From Rhizobium bangladeshense (GTDB lineage: Bacteria > Pseudomonadota > Alphaproteobacteria > Rhizobiales > Rhizobiaceae), in the NCBI RefSeq assembly GCF_017357245.1, contig NZ_CP071612.1, forward strand, positions 3,870,001 to 3,934,000: a DNA stretch of 64,000 nucleotides, read 5' to 3'. This document shows positions 19,760 to 29,316 of this stretch, piece by piece (position 1 is the stretch's first letter; each line of letters begins with the position of its first letter). The translations under genes were made by a program, and so were the position numbers. Below the pieces are notes generated by a model. That model was not told the DNA's origin. It saw only the letters and a program-made list of their open reading frames with translations, and searched no databases.

Positions 19760-21070
19760 TTATTTGATGTAGCCGGCCTTGGTCATTTCGCGGGTTGCCA
19801 GCTGCTGTGCGCTCTTCAACGCCTGATCGACCGAAATCTGGCCGGCAAGGGCTGCCGAAAACTGCTGGCCCACTGCCGTGCCGATGCCCTGGAATTCCGG
19901 GATCGCCACGAACTGGACGCCGACATAGGGGACCGGCTTCACGGTCGGCTTTGTCGGATCCGCCGAGTTGATCGAATCGAGCGTCATCTTGGCGAAGGGA
20001 GCAGCCTTCTGGTACTCCGCATTCGCGTAAAGCGAGGTGCGGGTGCCGGGAGGTGCGTTCAGCCAGCCCTCCTTCTCGGCGACGAGGTTGGTGTACTCCT
20101 TGCTCGTTGCCCAGGCGACAAATTTCTCGGCGGCTTCGACCTTCTGCGAGCCTGCCGGGATGGCGAGGTTCCAGGCCCAGAGCCAGTTGCCGCGCTTGCC
20201 GAGGCCCTTGTCGGGGGCGAGCGCGAAGCCCACCTTGTCGGCGACGGTGGATTCCTTCGGATTGCTAACGAAGGACGCGGCAACGGTGGCATCGATCCAC
20301 ATGCCGCACTTGCCGGTCTGGAAGAGCGCCAGGTTTTCGTTGAAGCCGTTGGAAGAAGCGCCCGGAGGACCGGCGTCCTTCATCAGCTTGACGTAGAAAT
20401 CCAGTGCTTCCTTCCACTCGGGCTGGTCGAACTGCGGTTTCCAGCTTTCATCGAACCAGCGGGCGCCGAAGGAGTTTGACATGGCGGTCAGGAAGGCCAT
20501 GTTCTCGCCCCAGCCGGCCTTGCCGCGCAGGCAGATACCGTAGATTTCCTTGTCCTTATTGGTGATCTTGCGGGCAGCATCCGCCACGAAGTCCCAGGTC
20601 GGGGCGTCCGGCATCTTCAGACCGGCGGCGTCAAACAGGTCCTTGCGGTACATGACCATCGAGCTTTCGCCGTAGAACGGCGCCGCATAGAGCTTGCCGT
20701 CTGTGGTCAGGCCGCTGCGGATTGCCGGCAGCAGGTCCTCGACGTCGTAATTGGCGCCGAGATTGTCGAGCGGCAGCAGCCAGCCCTGTTTTGCCCAGAT
20801 CGGAACTTCATAGGTGCCGATCGTCAGAACGTCATACTGACCACCCTTGGTCGCGATGTCGGTCGTGACCTTCTGGCGCAGCACGTTCTCCTCGAGGGTC
20901 ACCCATTCAAGGTCGATGCCGGGATTCTTCGCCTTGAAGTCATCCGTCAGCTTCTGCATCCGGATCATGTCGCCGTTGTTGACGGTGGCGATTGTCAGCG
21001 TCTCGGCCGAAGCCATGCCGGCAAACGCCAGTGCTGAGCAGGCGCCCAGCAGGAAAGTTCTCAATGTCAT
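19760..21070 (-). CDS. smoE: Sorbitol/mannitol ABC transporter substrate-binding protein
   Basis: This 436-residue periplasmic binding protein of the extracellular solute-binding family 1 has a Sec signal peptide, MTLRTFLLGACSALAFAGMA, with cleavage near SAE. GGGAGGAAGAT precedes the start. It is the first transporter gene of the operon and lies 145 bases after the SorC gene, with TGAGCA-type operator repeats between them. The hexitol specificity follows from mtlK and the gene order known in rhizobia. Confidence 0.91.
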   Translation of the reverse strand: MTLRTFLLGACSALAFAGMASAETLTIATVNNGDMIRMQKLTDDFKAKNPGIDLEWVTLEENVLRQKVTTDIATKGGQYDVLTIGTYEVPIWAKQGWLLPLDNLGANYDVEDLLPAIRSGLTTDGKLYAAPFYGESSMVMYRKDLFDAAGLKMPDAPTWDFVADAARKITNKDKEIYGICLRGKAGWGENMAFLTAMSNSFGARWFDESWKPQFDQPEWKEALDFYVKLMKDAGPPGASSNGFNENLALFQTGKCGMWIDATVAASFVSNPKESTVADKVGFALAPDKGLGKRGNWLWAWNLAIPAGSQKVEAAEKFVAWATSKEYTNLVAEKEGWLNAPPGTRTSLYANAEYQKAAPFAKMTLDSINSADPTKPTVKPVPYVGVQFVAIPEFQGIGTAVGQQFSAALAGQISVDQALKSAQQLATREMTKAGYIK

Positions 21071-21094
21071 ATCTTCCTCCCAGAAGATGAGATG

Positions 21095-21127
21095 TGAGCA
21101 TTCGCTTTGCTCATGAGCAATTACTCA
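21095..21127 (-). promoter_or_regulatory. Candidate SorC operators in the smoE promoter region
   Basis: TTGCTCATGAGCAA (21107-21120) is a perfect palindrome and TGAGCAATTACTCA (21114-21127) overlaps it as a second, imperfect one. A further TGAGCA at 21095-21100 forms an inverted pair with TGCTCA at 21108-21113. All lie 25-57 bases before the smoE start. SorC binding is inferred from position. Confidence 0.6.
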
Positions 21128-21208
21128 CCACCGGACAAAAAATGTCAATCAGCAATCGTTGCTGCGATGCCGAAGGCGATATCCTTCCCCTTGATTTGAT
21201 TATAATAT

Positions 21209-21233
21209 TTTTTGCTCAACCTCTGAGCAAAAA
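21209..21233. repeat. Perfect 10-bp inverted repeat at the 3' end of the SorC gene
   Basis: TTTTTGCTCA (21209-21218) and TGAGCAAAAA (21224-21233) flank a 5-base loop and overlap the regulator's stop codon. The arms carry the same TGAGCAA unit as the smoE-proximal sites, about 100 bp away. It could be a distal operator for looping or an mRNA hairpin. A terminator is less likely because the minus-strand downstream side is A-rich rather than T-rich. Confidence 0.6.
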
Positions 21234-22169
21234 CTCAGCAGTCTCTTCGTCGGTGATCAGCGCGTTAATTTGATGGCCGACGAGGGCAGCTCTGATCGCC
21301 TTGAATTTGCGCTTGCCTTTGGCAAGCCCGATGACAATCGATGCCTCGCGGGACGGGATCGGCGCCGAGGCGACGCGCTCGTTGATCGGGTTGTCGAGCA
21401 GCTTGCCGTCGACGTCGAAGATCCAGCCGCAGATTTCACCGACAGCACCCCCGCGCATCAATTCCATCATCTCGTCCTTCTCGAGAAAACCATCGACGCA
21501 GAGCGGCCCGTCAATGCCGAGTTCGCCGATGCCGACGAAAGTGACGTCGGCCTGCGCGCTCATGTCGAGCGTTGAACGCACCAGCTGCTGGCCATGCAGC
21601 AGCTCCCGTTCCTCGGCCGAGGTGACGAGCACCGGCAGCGGCATCGGATAGTGCCGCGCCTTGACCGCATCCGCCATGCTGAAGATGACATTGTAATAGG
21701 CGGCTGAGCCGTCTGGCGCGATGTTGCCGGTCAGTGAGACGATCCGGTGATTGGGACATTCGATCACCGGAAGCTGGTCGACGGCCGCCTTCAGCGTGCG
21801 GCCGGTGCCGACCGCCAGCACGATCGGTTCCGGCCGCTTCAGCCAGCGCTCGATCTCGGCCGCGGCCGCCTCGGCGATACCGACGGTGGTCGATGAGGAA
21901 CCCGCATCGCTCGGCACCACCTCCACATGTTTCAGCCCGAATTTCCGTCGCAGCTGGTTGGCAAGCTCGAGGCAGGCGGCGATGGGATGATCGAGCCGCA
22001 CCTTGATCAGACGCTCGGCGACTGCAAGCGACACCAGCCGCTGCGCCGATTGCCGTGAGATGCCCATCGCGGCGGCGATTTCGTCCTGCGTGCGCCCGGC
22101 GACGTAATATAGCCAGCCGGCACGGGCCGCATCGTCGAGCCGCGCAGGGGTCTCGGATCTTTTTGCCAT
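21216..22169 (-). CDS. SorC/DeoR-family regulator of the polyol operon
   Basis: This 317-residue regulator has a helix-turn-helix (GRTQDEIAAAMGISRQSAQR, near residues 21-40) and a SorC-type effector domain with LAVGTGRTLKAAVDQLP. ATG 22169 (MAKRSETPARLDDAARAGW) is preferred over an upstream in-frame start that lacks domain content. It is the first gene upstream of smoE on the same strand and the TGAGCA repeats lie between them, so control of the smo/mtlK operon by a polyol or its phosphate is likely. Confidence 0.88.
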   Translation of the reverse strand: MAKRSETPARLDDAARAGWLYYVAGRTQDEIAAAMGISRQSAQRLVSLAVAERLIKVRLDHPIAACLELANQLRRKFGLKHVEVVPSDAGSSSTTVGIAEAAAAEIERWLKRPEPIVLAVGTGRTLKAAVDQLPVIECPNHRIVSLTGNIAPDGSAAYYNVIFSMADAVKARHYPMPLPVLVTSAEERELLHGQQLVRSTLDMSAQADVTFVGIGELGIDGPLCVDGFLEKDEMMELMRGGAVGEICGWIFDVDGKLLDNPINERVASAPIPSREASIVIGLAKGKRKFKAIRAALVGHQINALITDEETAEFLLRG

Positions 22170-22184
22170 ATGATGCCTACCGCG

Positions 22185-22209
22185 AAAAATGAGCCGGCTT
22201 GCCGCCGGC
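22185..22209 (-). terminator. Possible terminator after exoD
   Basis: On the minus strand GCCGGC (22204-22209), a five-base loop and GCCGGC (22193-22198) are followed by TCATTTTT. The stem is short and lies just 16 bases before the SorC start, so it could instead affect that leader. Confidence 0.4.
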
Positions 22210-22280
22210 ATGATGTGAGTCTCTATCGCGTCAGATCAAAACAAAATTCTTGAAAAAGTCGAGCCTGTTGACGCCACCGC

Positions 22281-22940
22281 TCAGGCGAACCATTGCATGA
22301 CGAAATAAATCGACGCCTTCGCGAGACCGTAAATCACACCGCCGGCAATCACGAGCGACACGGTCGTCATGATGAAGCCGATGAGTGCGAAGAGCCCGTC
22401 ACGGCCCATTATACCGAAAGCGAAAACCGAGATGGTGATCGCCGGCAGGATGTTGCCGAGCGGAACCGGCAGAACCAGCACGAGAGAAAGCAGCAGACAG
22501 GCAAGGCCGGCGAAATACTCCGCCGGCGGCTCGGCGAAGATCGCAAGCCTCGGCTTCAGCATGCGCTCCGCCCAGGCGAGCCAGCGGTGGATGCGCCCGA
22601 CGATGGCCTCAAAATCCTCCCGCCGCATCGAGCGGTTCGCAATCGCCTTCGGCAGCCAGGGTTTGAGCCCGAAGGTCAATTGCACCGCCAGAAAAACCAG
22701 CGGTGCGCCGAGCACGGCCGAGGTGCCGGGCGGGGTGGGGAAGGCGTTCGGCAGCGCGAAAATCAGCATCAGGGCGCTGATCGCCCGGTCGCCCATCGTC
22801 TGGAACACGTCGCCGATCGAAATCCACTCCCGGCTTCGGTCGCCTGCCAGCTGCCGCAGGACAGCTGAGAGGCGGCGGCCTTTGGGACGTGGCGGACGTG
22901 GTCTTCTGCGTCTAGGGGAATCGGCGTTTTCGATGGTCAT
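22281..22940 (-). CDS. exoD: ExoD-family exopolysaccharide-associated protein
   Basis: This 219-residue membrane protein of the ExoD family has a basic, proline-rich N terminus followed by GDVFQTMGDRAISALMLIFALPNAFPTPPG and about four transmembrane helices. ATG 22940 is used; no strong ribosome site is visible. ExoD in Sinorhizobium meliloti affects exopolysaccharide production, alkaline tolerance and nodule invasion, with unknown biochemistry. It is divergent from the ROK kinase gene. Confidence 0.87.
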   Translation of the reverse strand: MTIENADSPRRRRPRPPRPKGRRLSAVLRQLAGDRSREWISIGDVFQTMGDRAISALMLIFALPNAFPTPPGTSAVLGAPLVFLAVQLTFGLKPWLPKAIANRSMRREDFEAIVGRIHRWLAWAERMLKPRLAIFAEPPAEYFAGLACLLLSLVLVLPVPLGNILPAITISVFAFGIMGRDGLFALIGFIMTTVSLVIAGGVIYGLAKASIYFVMQWFA

Positions 22941-23165
22941 GATACCGGCAGATGATGGAATGCGAGATCCGATTTTGGCCGCGCAATATGCCAATTGAAT
23001 GACTTATGACGCAGGAAATCGAATGAGAAGACCTGTGGGCGCGATTTACGTTCGACCATCGCCCTTTGTGCCCGCAAACGCATGGCAGGCGGATGCATGA
23101 AGGCTTGTAATTGCCTGCCAACAGTGCGAGCAGACGCTGAAGGCCAGAGAAACGGCAGGCAGGCT

Positions 23166-24083
23166 ATGATCATTTCATTCGACATCGGCGGTTCCGCCAT
23201 CAAAGGCGGCATCGCCCGCTCCGAGACCGACATCGTTCCCCTCGGTCGCCGTCCGACGCCGAAGGACGATTTTGCCGCTTTCGTCGAGACCCTGCGCGAC
23301 ATCATCGCCGAAACGGGCGAACGGCCGAGCCGCATTGCGCTGTCGACCGCTGGCGTCGTCGATCCCGATACACAGCGGCTGACCTGCGCCAACATATCCT
23401 GCATCCACGGCCGCACGCTCGCAGCCGACCTCGAAGCCGAACTTGCTCTGCCTGTTCTGATCGCCAATGATGCCGACTGTTTCGCGATGGCTGAAGCCGG
23501 TCTCGGCGCCGGCCGCGGCCACCGTATCGTCTTCGGCGCCATCCTCGGCACCGGCGTCGGCGGTGGCCTGGTCGCCGACGGGCGTCTCGTCAACGAGGCA
23601 GGCGGTTTCGCCGGCGAATGGGGCCATGGCCCGATCCTCGCCTCCGCAGCCGGCAATCCGCCCACCGCCATTCCCGTCTATGCCTGCGGCTGCGGCCAAA
23701 GAGGCTGTGTCGATACGGTCGGCGGCGCCCGCGGACTGGAGCGGCTGCATAAGACGCTACACGATCTCGAACTCTCGAGCGAAGAGATCATCGGTCAGTG
23801 GCGACAGGGGGAGGAGAAGGCGACACGCACCATCGACGTCTATATCGATCTCGTCGCCTCGCCGCTCGCCCTGACGATCAACATCACCGGCGCCACAATC
23901 GTTCCGGTCGGCGGCGGACTTTCCAATGCCGAGCCCTTGCTTGCCGAGCTAGACAAGGCGGTGCGCGCCCGGATCCTGCGCAGGTTCGACCGCCCGCTGG
24001 TGGTACCGAGCGAGTGCCGCATCGAACCCGGTCTGATCGGCGCGGCGCTCTTGGGGCTGAAGGCGGAAGCGACCACGGCTTAA
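23166..24083 (+). CDS. ROK-family sugar kinase (possible N-acetylglucosamine kinase or glucokinase)
   Basis: This 305-residue ROK protein without a DNA-binding domain has the N-terminal phosphate loop SFDIGGSAIKGGI, the sugar-binding NDADCFAMAEAGLGAG region and the zinc motif CGCGQRGCVDT, which holds the ROK cysteines. ATG 23166 (MIISFDIGG) is chosen because homologues begin directly at this strand. It converges with a GH20 hexosaminidase, overlapping its end by four bases, which favours N-acetylglucosamine as substrate (inference). N-acetylmannosamine or glucose kinases are alternatives. Confidence 0.88.
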   Translation: MIISFDIGGSAIKGGIARSETDIVPLGRRPTPKDDFAAFVETLRDIIAETGERPSRIALSTAGVVDPDTQRLTCANISCIHGRTLAADLEAELALPVLIANDADCFAMAEAGLGAGRGHRIVFGAILGTGVGGGLVADGRLVNEAGGFAGEWGHGPILASAAGNPPTAIPVYACGCGQRGCVDTVGGARGLERLHKTLHDLELSSEEIIGQWRQGEEKATRTIDVYIDLVASPLALTINITGATIVPVGGGLSNAEPLLAELDKAVRARILRRFDRPLVVPSECRIEPGLIGAALLGLKAEATTA

Positions 24084-25990
24084 AGCACCGGCCACATCCG
24101 CACGATCGCTGCGAACCTGTCCCAGTCTTTGCGTTCCAAGGGCGTCCACGCGGCTTCGGCGACGGCCGGAAGGCGCGGGAAGACCAGCCGGTTGAAATAG
24201 GCGCGAGAGAGGAAGTTTTCAGTCCAGATGCAGGCTTGGACGCCAAGCATCTTCTCCCGCAGCGCATCCGGCAACTCACCCTCGGCCTCGTAAGCATAGG
24301 TATGTTCCGGCGGCGCATGGCCCGCCCAGCTCGCGCCGGGCTCGGACCAGGCTTCCGCCTGGGCCATGTCGAGATAATAGGCTTGACCCGGCGTCATCAC
24401 CACATCGTAGCCTTGCTGCGCCAGCTCGATGCCGACAGCGGGCTTTTCCCAGGCCATCAGCAAAGTGCCGTCGCGATCGACGCCGCCACCATGTGAGACT
24501 TCATTCCACCCGGCGAGCTTCTTGCCGCGCTCCGACAGCATTGTCTTGATCCGCTTTAGGAAATAGGATTGCAGCTCGGCCGTGCCGGCAATTTTCTCCC
24601 GTTCCATCAGCGCCGTGCAAAGCGGCGAGGAAAGCCAGGCGCCGCTTGCGACCTCGTCCCCGCCGATATGAAAATATTCACCGGGAAACAACGTGACCAT
24701 CTCGTCGAACACCTTGCCGAGAAATTCATAGGTGAATTCGACCGCCGGGTTGAGGGCATTGTTGGGATAACCCTGCACGGCGCGATAGCTATCCGGCGCC
24801 TCCTGGCCGTCGACGAGGCCGGTCAGTGACAACAGCGTCGCGGTGCTATGCCCGGGAATATCGATTTCCGGCACCACTTCGATATGAAGCGACGCAGCAT
24901 GCGCGACGATCCGCCTGACGTCCTCCTGCGCGTAATGGCCGGAGCGCGTTTCCGCCCCGTCGCCGAGCTGCGGCACGAGCGCCTCGTCCGGCCCACGCCG
25001 CGCGCCGGTCTCCGTAAGCTGGGGATAGGTCTTGATCTCCAGCCGCCAGGCTTCATCGTCAGTGAGGTGCCAATGAAAGATGTTAAGCTTGTTCCAGGCA
25101 AGAATATCGAGCAGCCGTAGGACGTCTGCAACCGAATAGAACTGCCTGGCCACATCGAGATGGCAGCCGCGCCAGTTATAACGAGGCTGATCGGCGATCG
25201 TGCCGAAACTGGGAAATCGGAAGTGCTCTCGATCGGTACGGGCGCCGTGCATGAGTTGCGCCAGGCTGATCAGCCCATAGTGCAGGCCCGCCGCATCGGC
25301 GCTGGAGAGCACGATCTCATGCGCGGTAAACCGTAATTCATAGGCGAACGCAGCGATCGACGATTCGGTGACGAAACGAATAGCGCGCCCGCCCTCTGCG
25401 GCGCAGAGCGAGAACGGCACGTTTTCAGCCGGATAGAGCCGCTGGTGGAGCGAAAGAACCAGGGACAACGTCTTGACCGCCTCCGGCCGTGTCCTCTCGG
25501 CCGGATAAAGAACGACAGGCAGCTCTCCCGCCTTCAGCCCGAGCGCCAGCGGCCAGGGCAGCAGCGAATAAGGCTCCTCTACCCGGCCCGGCGGCAAAAG
25601 CGGCGGCGCCGCACCGCCATCCCGGCCTTCGAGAAGCAGATCGCCGAAGCCGACAGGAAGATGGCGACCGTCGCCAAGTGTCAGATAGGCCGATTTGACC
25701 CCTGACGTCACATGTTTCGGCTCACGGGTCAGCCCCTCGACGGTGAACTGCCAGCGCCCGCCCGGCGGCACGCTCAGCCCCTCGGGTGGCCGGACTTCAT
25801 GGAAATGCGCGACCTGCCGCTTCAGGCTGCCGCCATCGCAGACATGTTTATCGGCAAGCCGCGTCTCCGACGTGTAGGCGAGCAAGAAGCCGGAAAGAGG
25901 CTCGGAGGAAAGGTTGAAGAGCGTGAAGTTCAAGCGCCCGAAACCGCCTTCGATCGGACGCCAGCTCGTTTCCAGACGATAATCAGCCAT
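24080..25990 (-). CDS. Beta-N-acetylhexosaminidase (GH20)
   Basis: This 636-residue glycoside hydrolase has the N-terminal GH20b domain (about residues 130-260), then a TIM barrel. The catalytic Asp-Glu pair is in YFHIGGDEVASGAW near residue 445. MADYRLETSW at 25990 is taken as the start. It hydrolyses terminal beta-linked GlcNAc or GalNAc through substrate-assisted catalysis. No signal peptide is seen, so it may act on imported chito-oligosaccharides or wall fragments in the cytosol. The convergent ROK kinase would phosphorylate the released amino sugar. Confidence 0.92.
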   Translation of the reverse strand: MADYRLETSWRPIEGGFGRLNFTLFNLSSEPLSGFLLAYTSETRLADKHVCDGGSLKRQVAHFHEVRPPEGLSVPPGGRWQFTVEGLTREPKHVTSGVKSAYLTLGDGRHLPVGFGDLLLEGRDGGAAPPLLPPGRVEEPYSLLPWPLALGLKAGELPVVLYPAERTRPEAVKTLSLVLSLHQRLYPAENVPFSLCAAEGGRAIRFVTESSIAAFAYELRFTAHEIVLSSADAAGLHYGLISLAQLMHGARTDREHFRFPSFGTIADQPRYNWRGCHLDVARQFYSVADVLRLLDILAWNKLNIFHWHLTDDEAWRLEIKTYPQLTETGARRGPDEALVPQLGDGAETRSGHYAQEDVRRIVAHAASLHIEVVPEIDIPGHSTATLLSLTGLVDGQEAPDSYRAVQGYPNNALNPAVEFTYEFLGKVFDEMVTLFPGEYFHIGGDEVASGAWLSSPLCTALMEREKIAGTAELQSYFLKRIKTMLSERGKKLAGWNEVSHGGGVDRDGTLLMAWEKPAVGIELAQQGYDVVMTPGQAYYLDMAQAEAWSEPGASWAGHAPPEHTYAYEAEGELPDALREKMLGVQACIWTENFLSRAYFNRLVFPRLPAVAEAAWTPLERKDWDRFAAIVRMWPVL

Positions 25991-26116
25991 GCTCGCGCCC
26001 TTTCCCGTCGATGAGCGGCCGGGTCCGCGGCACTCTCCCGGCATGCTTCCACGAGCTTAGCTTTTTCGAGACGGCAAGGGAATCGGCGCGAGCTCAGGCG
26101 AAGCAGCCTCGAAAGG

Positions 26117-26142
26117 AAAACGGCGCGGCTTTCGCCGCGCCG
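26117..26142 (-). terminator. Intrinsic terminator of the RND efflux operon
   Basis: On the minus strand CGGCGCGGC (26134-26142), a GAAA tetraloop and GCCGCGCCG (26121-26129) form a perfect 9-bp stem, followed by TTTTCC, immediately after the RND pump stop. Confidence 0.88.
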
Positions 26143-26145
26143 CCT

Positions 26146-29100
26146 TCACTCGGCTGCCAACGCCGGCGGATGTCTGTCACCCGCCTCTTCCTGGATGGCG
26201 TCGGCATCTCGGCCTGGCTCGTTCTTTGCGTTCGGCTCACGGCCGAAGAAAAGGGCGTAACCGGCGGGTAGAACCAGAATGGTGAGCACTGTCGCGACCA
26301 GGATGCCACCCATCATCGCGTAGGCAAGCGGACCCCAGAAGACGCCGCGAGAGATCGGGATCAGCGCCAGCACAGCGGTCAGCGCCGTCAGCATGATCGG
26401 CCGGAAACGCCGCACCGCAGCACCGACGATCGCCTCCTGCCGGTGCATGCCGGCCTTGATGTCCTGGTCGATCTGGTCGACCAGGATGATCGAGTTGCGC
26501 ATGATGATGCCGAGCAGCGCGATGACGCCGAGGATCGCCACGAAACCGAAAGGCGCGCCGCTGATCAGTAAGGCTGCCGCAGCCCCGATGATGCCGAGCG
26601 GACCGGTGGCAAGCACCAGCATCGCCTTGCCGAAATGCTGCAGCTGCACCATCAGCAGCACGATGATGACGGCAAGCATGATCGGCGCCTTGGCGGCGAT
26701 CGACATCTGGCTTTCCGCCGCATCTTCGGCGCCGCCCTGGATCTCGACCTTGTAGCCGGCAGGCAGGCTGTCGCGCAGATCCTTCATGTCGGCATACATC
26801 TTCATTACCACGTCGTTCGGCTGCACGCCGTCTGGCAGCGTCGCACGCACGGTGATCGTCGGCAAACGGTCGCGCCGCCATTCGACGCCCTGCTCCATGA
26901 CGGGCACGACCTTGGCGACCTGCGAGACCGGCACGAAGCCGCCGAAATCGGTCGGCACGTAGACGGAGTTGACAGCCGACAGCAGCGAGCGGCTGGAATC
27001 CGGCTCGCGGGCGACGATCGAGACCGTCTCCTCGCCGTCACGGAAATCGTCGAGCGGCGCCCCGGACATAGCGGTTTGCAGCATCTGGCGCACACGCTGC
27101 GAGGTCACGCCCAGCGCCCGGGCGCGGTCCTGGTCGACCACCAGCTTCATCGCCGGCACCTGTTCCAGCCAGTCGTCGTGGATGGCGCCGAGCATCGGGT
27201 TGGCTTCGAAGCGCGCCTTCACCTGATCAGCGATCGCTCGCACTTCCTGGCGGTCGGGCCCCATGACGCGCATCTGGACCGGCCAGCCTGTGGGCGGGCC
27301 GAGGAACAGGCGGTCAACCTTGCCGCGGATCGAGGGGAAATCCTCCGCAAGGATTGTACGCAGCTTGACGATCAGCCGTTCGCGCGCCGGTTCGTCATTC
27401 GCCATGACCAGAAGCTGGGCAAAGTTCGGATTGCGCAACTGCTGGTCGAGCGGCAGGAAGAAGCGCGGCGCGCCTTCGCCGATATAGGTGGCGATGAACC
27501 GCTTGTCGGGATCATCCATCATCTTCGCTTCGAGCGCCTTTGCCTGCACCTCGACTTCCCGAATGCTGGTGCCCTCGGGCAGCCACAGATCGACGAGAAT
27601 CTCAGGCCGCGACGACTGCGGGAAGAAATTCTGCGGAATGAACTGGAAGGCCCAGAGGCTGGTAATGAAGGTGCCGAGCGTCAACAGCAGCACGATCACC
27701 CGATGGCGAACCGCCCAGCCGACCGTGCCGCGCAGTCGGCGGTAGAAGCTCGTGTCGAAAGCATCGTGATGCTCGCCGGCGTGATGGCGCTGCTTGAGGA
27801 TCATGTAGCCGAGCCATGGCGTGAAATAGACCGCGACGAACCATGAAGTGACCAGCGCGATGCCGACGACATAAAACAGTGAGCGCACATATTCGCCGGC
27901 TGTCGATGCGGCGAAACCAACGGGGATGAAGCCAGCCGTGGTGATCAGCGTACCCGTCAGCATCGGGAAGGCAGTCGAGGAATAGGCGAAGCTTGCCGCT
28001 TCGACCTTGACGAGCCCCTCCTCCAGCTTCCGCTCCATCATTTCGACGACGATCATTGCATCGTCTACGAGCAGGCCGAGCGCGATGATCAGCGCGCCGA
28101 GCGAGATGCGCTGCAGGTCGATGCCGAGTTCGTACATCAGTGCGAAGGTGAAGGCGAGCACCAGCGGAATGGCGATGGCGATGACGAGGCCGGACCGCCA
28201 GCCGATCGACAGGAACGAGACAACAAGCACGATGACCAGGGCTTCGCCAAGCGCGTGCATGAACTCGCTGATCGCGTCCGTCACCACGTCGGGCTGGTTG
28301 GCGATCTGGTCGACCGCAACGCCGTAAGGCAGCGCGTCCTCGAAGTGGTGATAGGTCGTTTCCACATCCTTGCCGACATCGGTGACGTTAAAGCCCTTGG
28401 CCATGACGACGCCGACCTGAACGCTTTCGTGCCCGTTGAACCGGTACTTGCGCTGGTAGGGGTCTTCGAGCCCGGAACTGACCGTGGCGATATCGCCGAG
28501 GCGGGTCACCTGACCGCCGGCCCGCAGGCGCAGCTCACGTATATCGGCAGCCTTCTTCACATCGCCTTCGACCGAAATACGCACAGAACGAAGGCCGGTA
28601 TCGACCGAACCCGCCGGATCGACATTGTTCTGGCCCTTGATGGCGTTCTGCAGATCGAGGATCGTCAGGCCGCGCTCGGCGAGCGCCTTGGACGAGACGT
28701 CGATATAGATCTTTTCCGGCTGATCGCCGATGATGACTGCCTTCTCGACGCCCGGCGTTGTCAACAGCATGTCGCGCGCCTGGATCGCGAACTTCTTCAA
28801 TTCCGGATAGGAATAACCCTCGCCGCTGATCGAATGCAGCGTGATGAAGGTATCGCCGAACTCATCGTTGAAATAGGGGCCGAGCAGGCCCTGCGGCAGC
28901 TCGTTCGCGATATCGCCGACCTTCTTGCGCACCTGATAGAAGGCATCCGCCACTTCCTGCGAATTCGTGTCGCCCTTGACCTGCAGGGTGATGATCGCGC
29001 TGCCCGCTCGCGTATAGGATTTGACCCAGTCGAGATGTGGCGTTTCCTGCAGCTTGCGCTCGATCTTGTTGACGACCTGATCTTCCATTTCCTGGATGGA

Positions 29101-29292
29101 GGCACCCGGCCAGAGCGCCTGAACGACCATGACGCGGAAGGTGAATTCGGGATCCTCGCGCTGGCCCATGCGCATCAGGCCGAGCACGCCGGTGACGATG
29201 ATGAGCCCGAAGAGGAAGCGCGCAATGCTCGGATGTCGGATTGCCCAGCGCGACAGATTGAAGGGCCGCTTTTCGGTGGCGGTTGCGTCCAT
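26146..29292 (-). CDS. RND multidrug efflux transporter (AcrB-type inner-membrane pump)
   Basis: This 1048-residue resistance-nodulation-division pump has twelve predicted transmembrane helices and two large periplasmic loops. The proton-relay motif GLLVDDAMIVVEMMERK in transmembrane helix 4 keeps both aspartates. It exports drugs or toxic metabolites using the proton gradient, with the adaptor encoded just upstream. No outer-membrane channel is in the operon, so a TolC elsewhere must be used. The substrate range is unknown. In rhizobia such pumps often export plant flavonoids or phytoalexins (family knowledge). Confidence 0.93.
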   Translation of the reverse strand: MDATATEKRPFNLSRWAIRHPSIARFLFGLIIVTGVLGLMRMGQREDPEFTFRVMVVQALWPGASIQEMEDQVVNKIERKLQETPHLDWVKSYTRAGSAIITLQVKGDTNSQEVADAFYQVRKKVGDIANELPQGLLGPYFNDEFGDTFITLHSISGEGYSYPELKKFAIQARDMLLTTPGVEKAVIIGDQPEKIYIDVSSKALAERGLTILDLQNAIKGQNNVDPAGSVDTGLRSVRISVEGDVKKAADIRELRLRAGGQVTRLGDIATVSSGLEDPYQRKYRFNGHESVQVGVVMAKGFNVTDVGKDVETTYHHFEDALPYGVAVDQIANQPDVVTDAISEFMHALGEALVIVLVVSFLSIGWRSGLVIAIAIPLVLAFTFALMYELGIDLQRISLGALIIALGLLVDDAMIVVEMMERKLEEGLVKVEAASFAYSSTAFPMLTGTLITTAGFIPVGFAASTAGEYVRSLFYVVGIALVTSWFVAVYFTPWLGYMILKQRHHAGEHHDAFDTSFYRRLRGTVGWAVRHRVIVLLLTLGTFITSLWAFQFIPQNFFPQSSRPEILVDLWLPEGTSIREVEVQAKALEAKMMDDPDKRFIATYIGEGAPRFFLPLDQQLRNPNFAQLLVMANDEPARERLIVKLRTILAEDFPSIRGKVDRLFLGPPTGWPVQMRVMGPDRQEVRAIADQVKARFEANPMLGAIHDDWLEQVPAMKLVVDQDRARALGVTSQRVRQMLQTAMSGAPLDDFRDGEETVSIVAREPDSSRSLLSAVNSVYVPTDFGGFVPVSQVAKVVPVMEQGVEWRRDRLPTITVRATLPDGVQPNDVVMKMYADMKDLRDSLPAGYKVEIQGGAEDAAESQMSIAAKAPIMLAVIIVLLMVQLQHFGKAMLVLATGPLGIIGAAAALLISGAPFGFVAILGVIALLGIIMRNSIILVDQIDQDIKAGMHRQEAIVGAAVRRFRPIMLTALTAVLALIPISRGVFWGPLAYAMMGGILVATVLTILVLPAGYALFFGREPNAKNEPGRDADAIQEEAGDRHPPALAAE

Positions 29293-29316
29293 GGTCTTGT
29301 TCCTTTTACGACGCGA

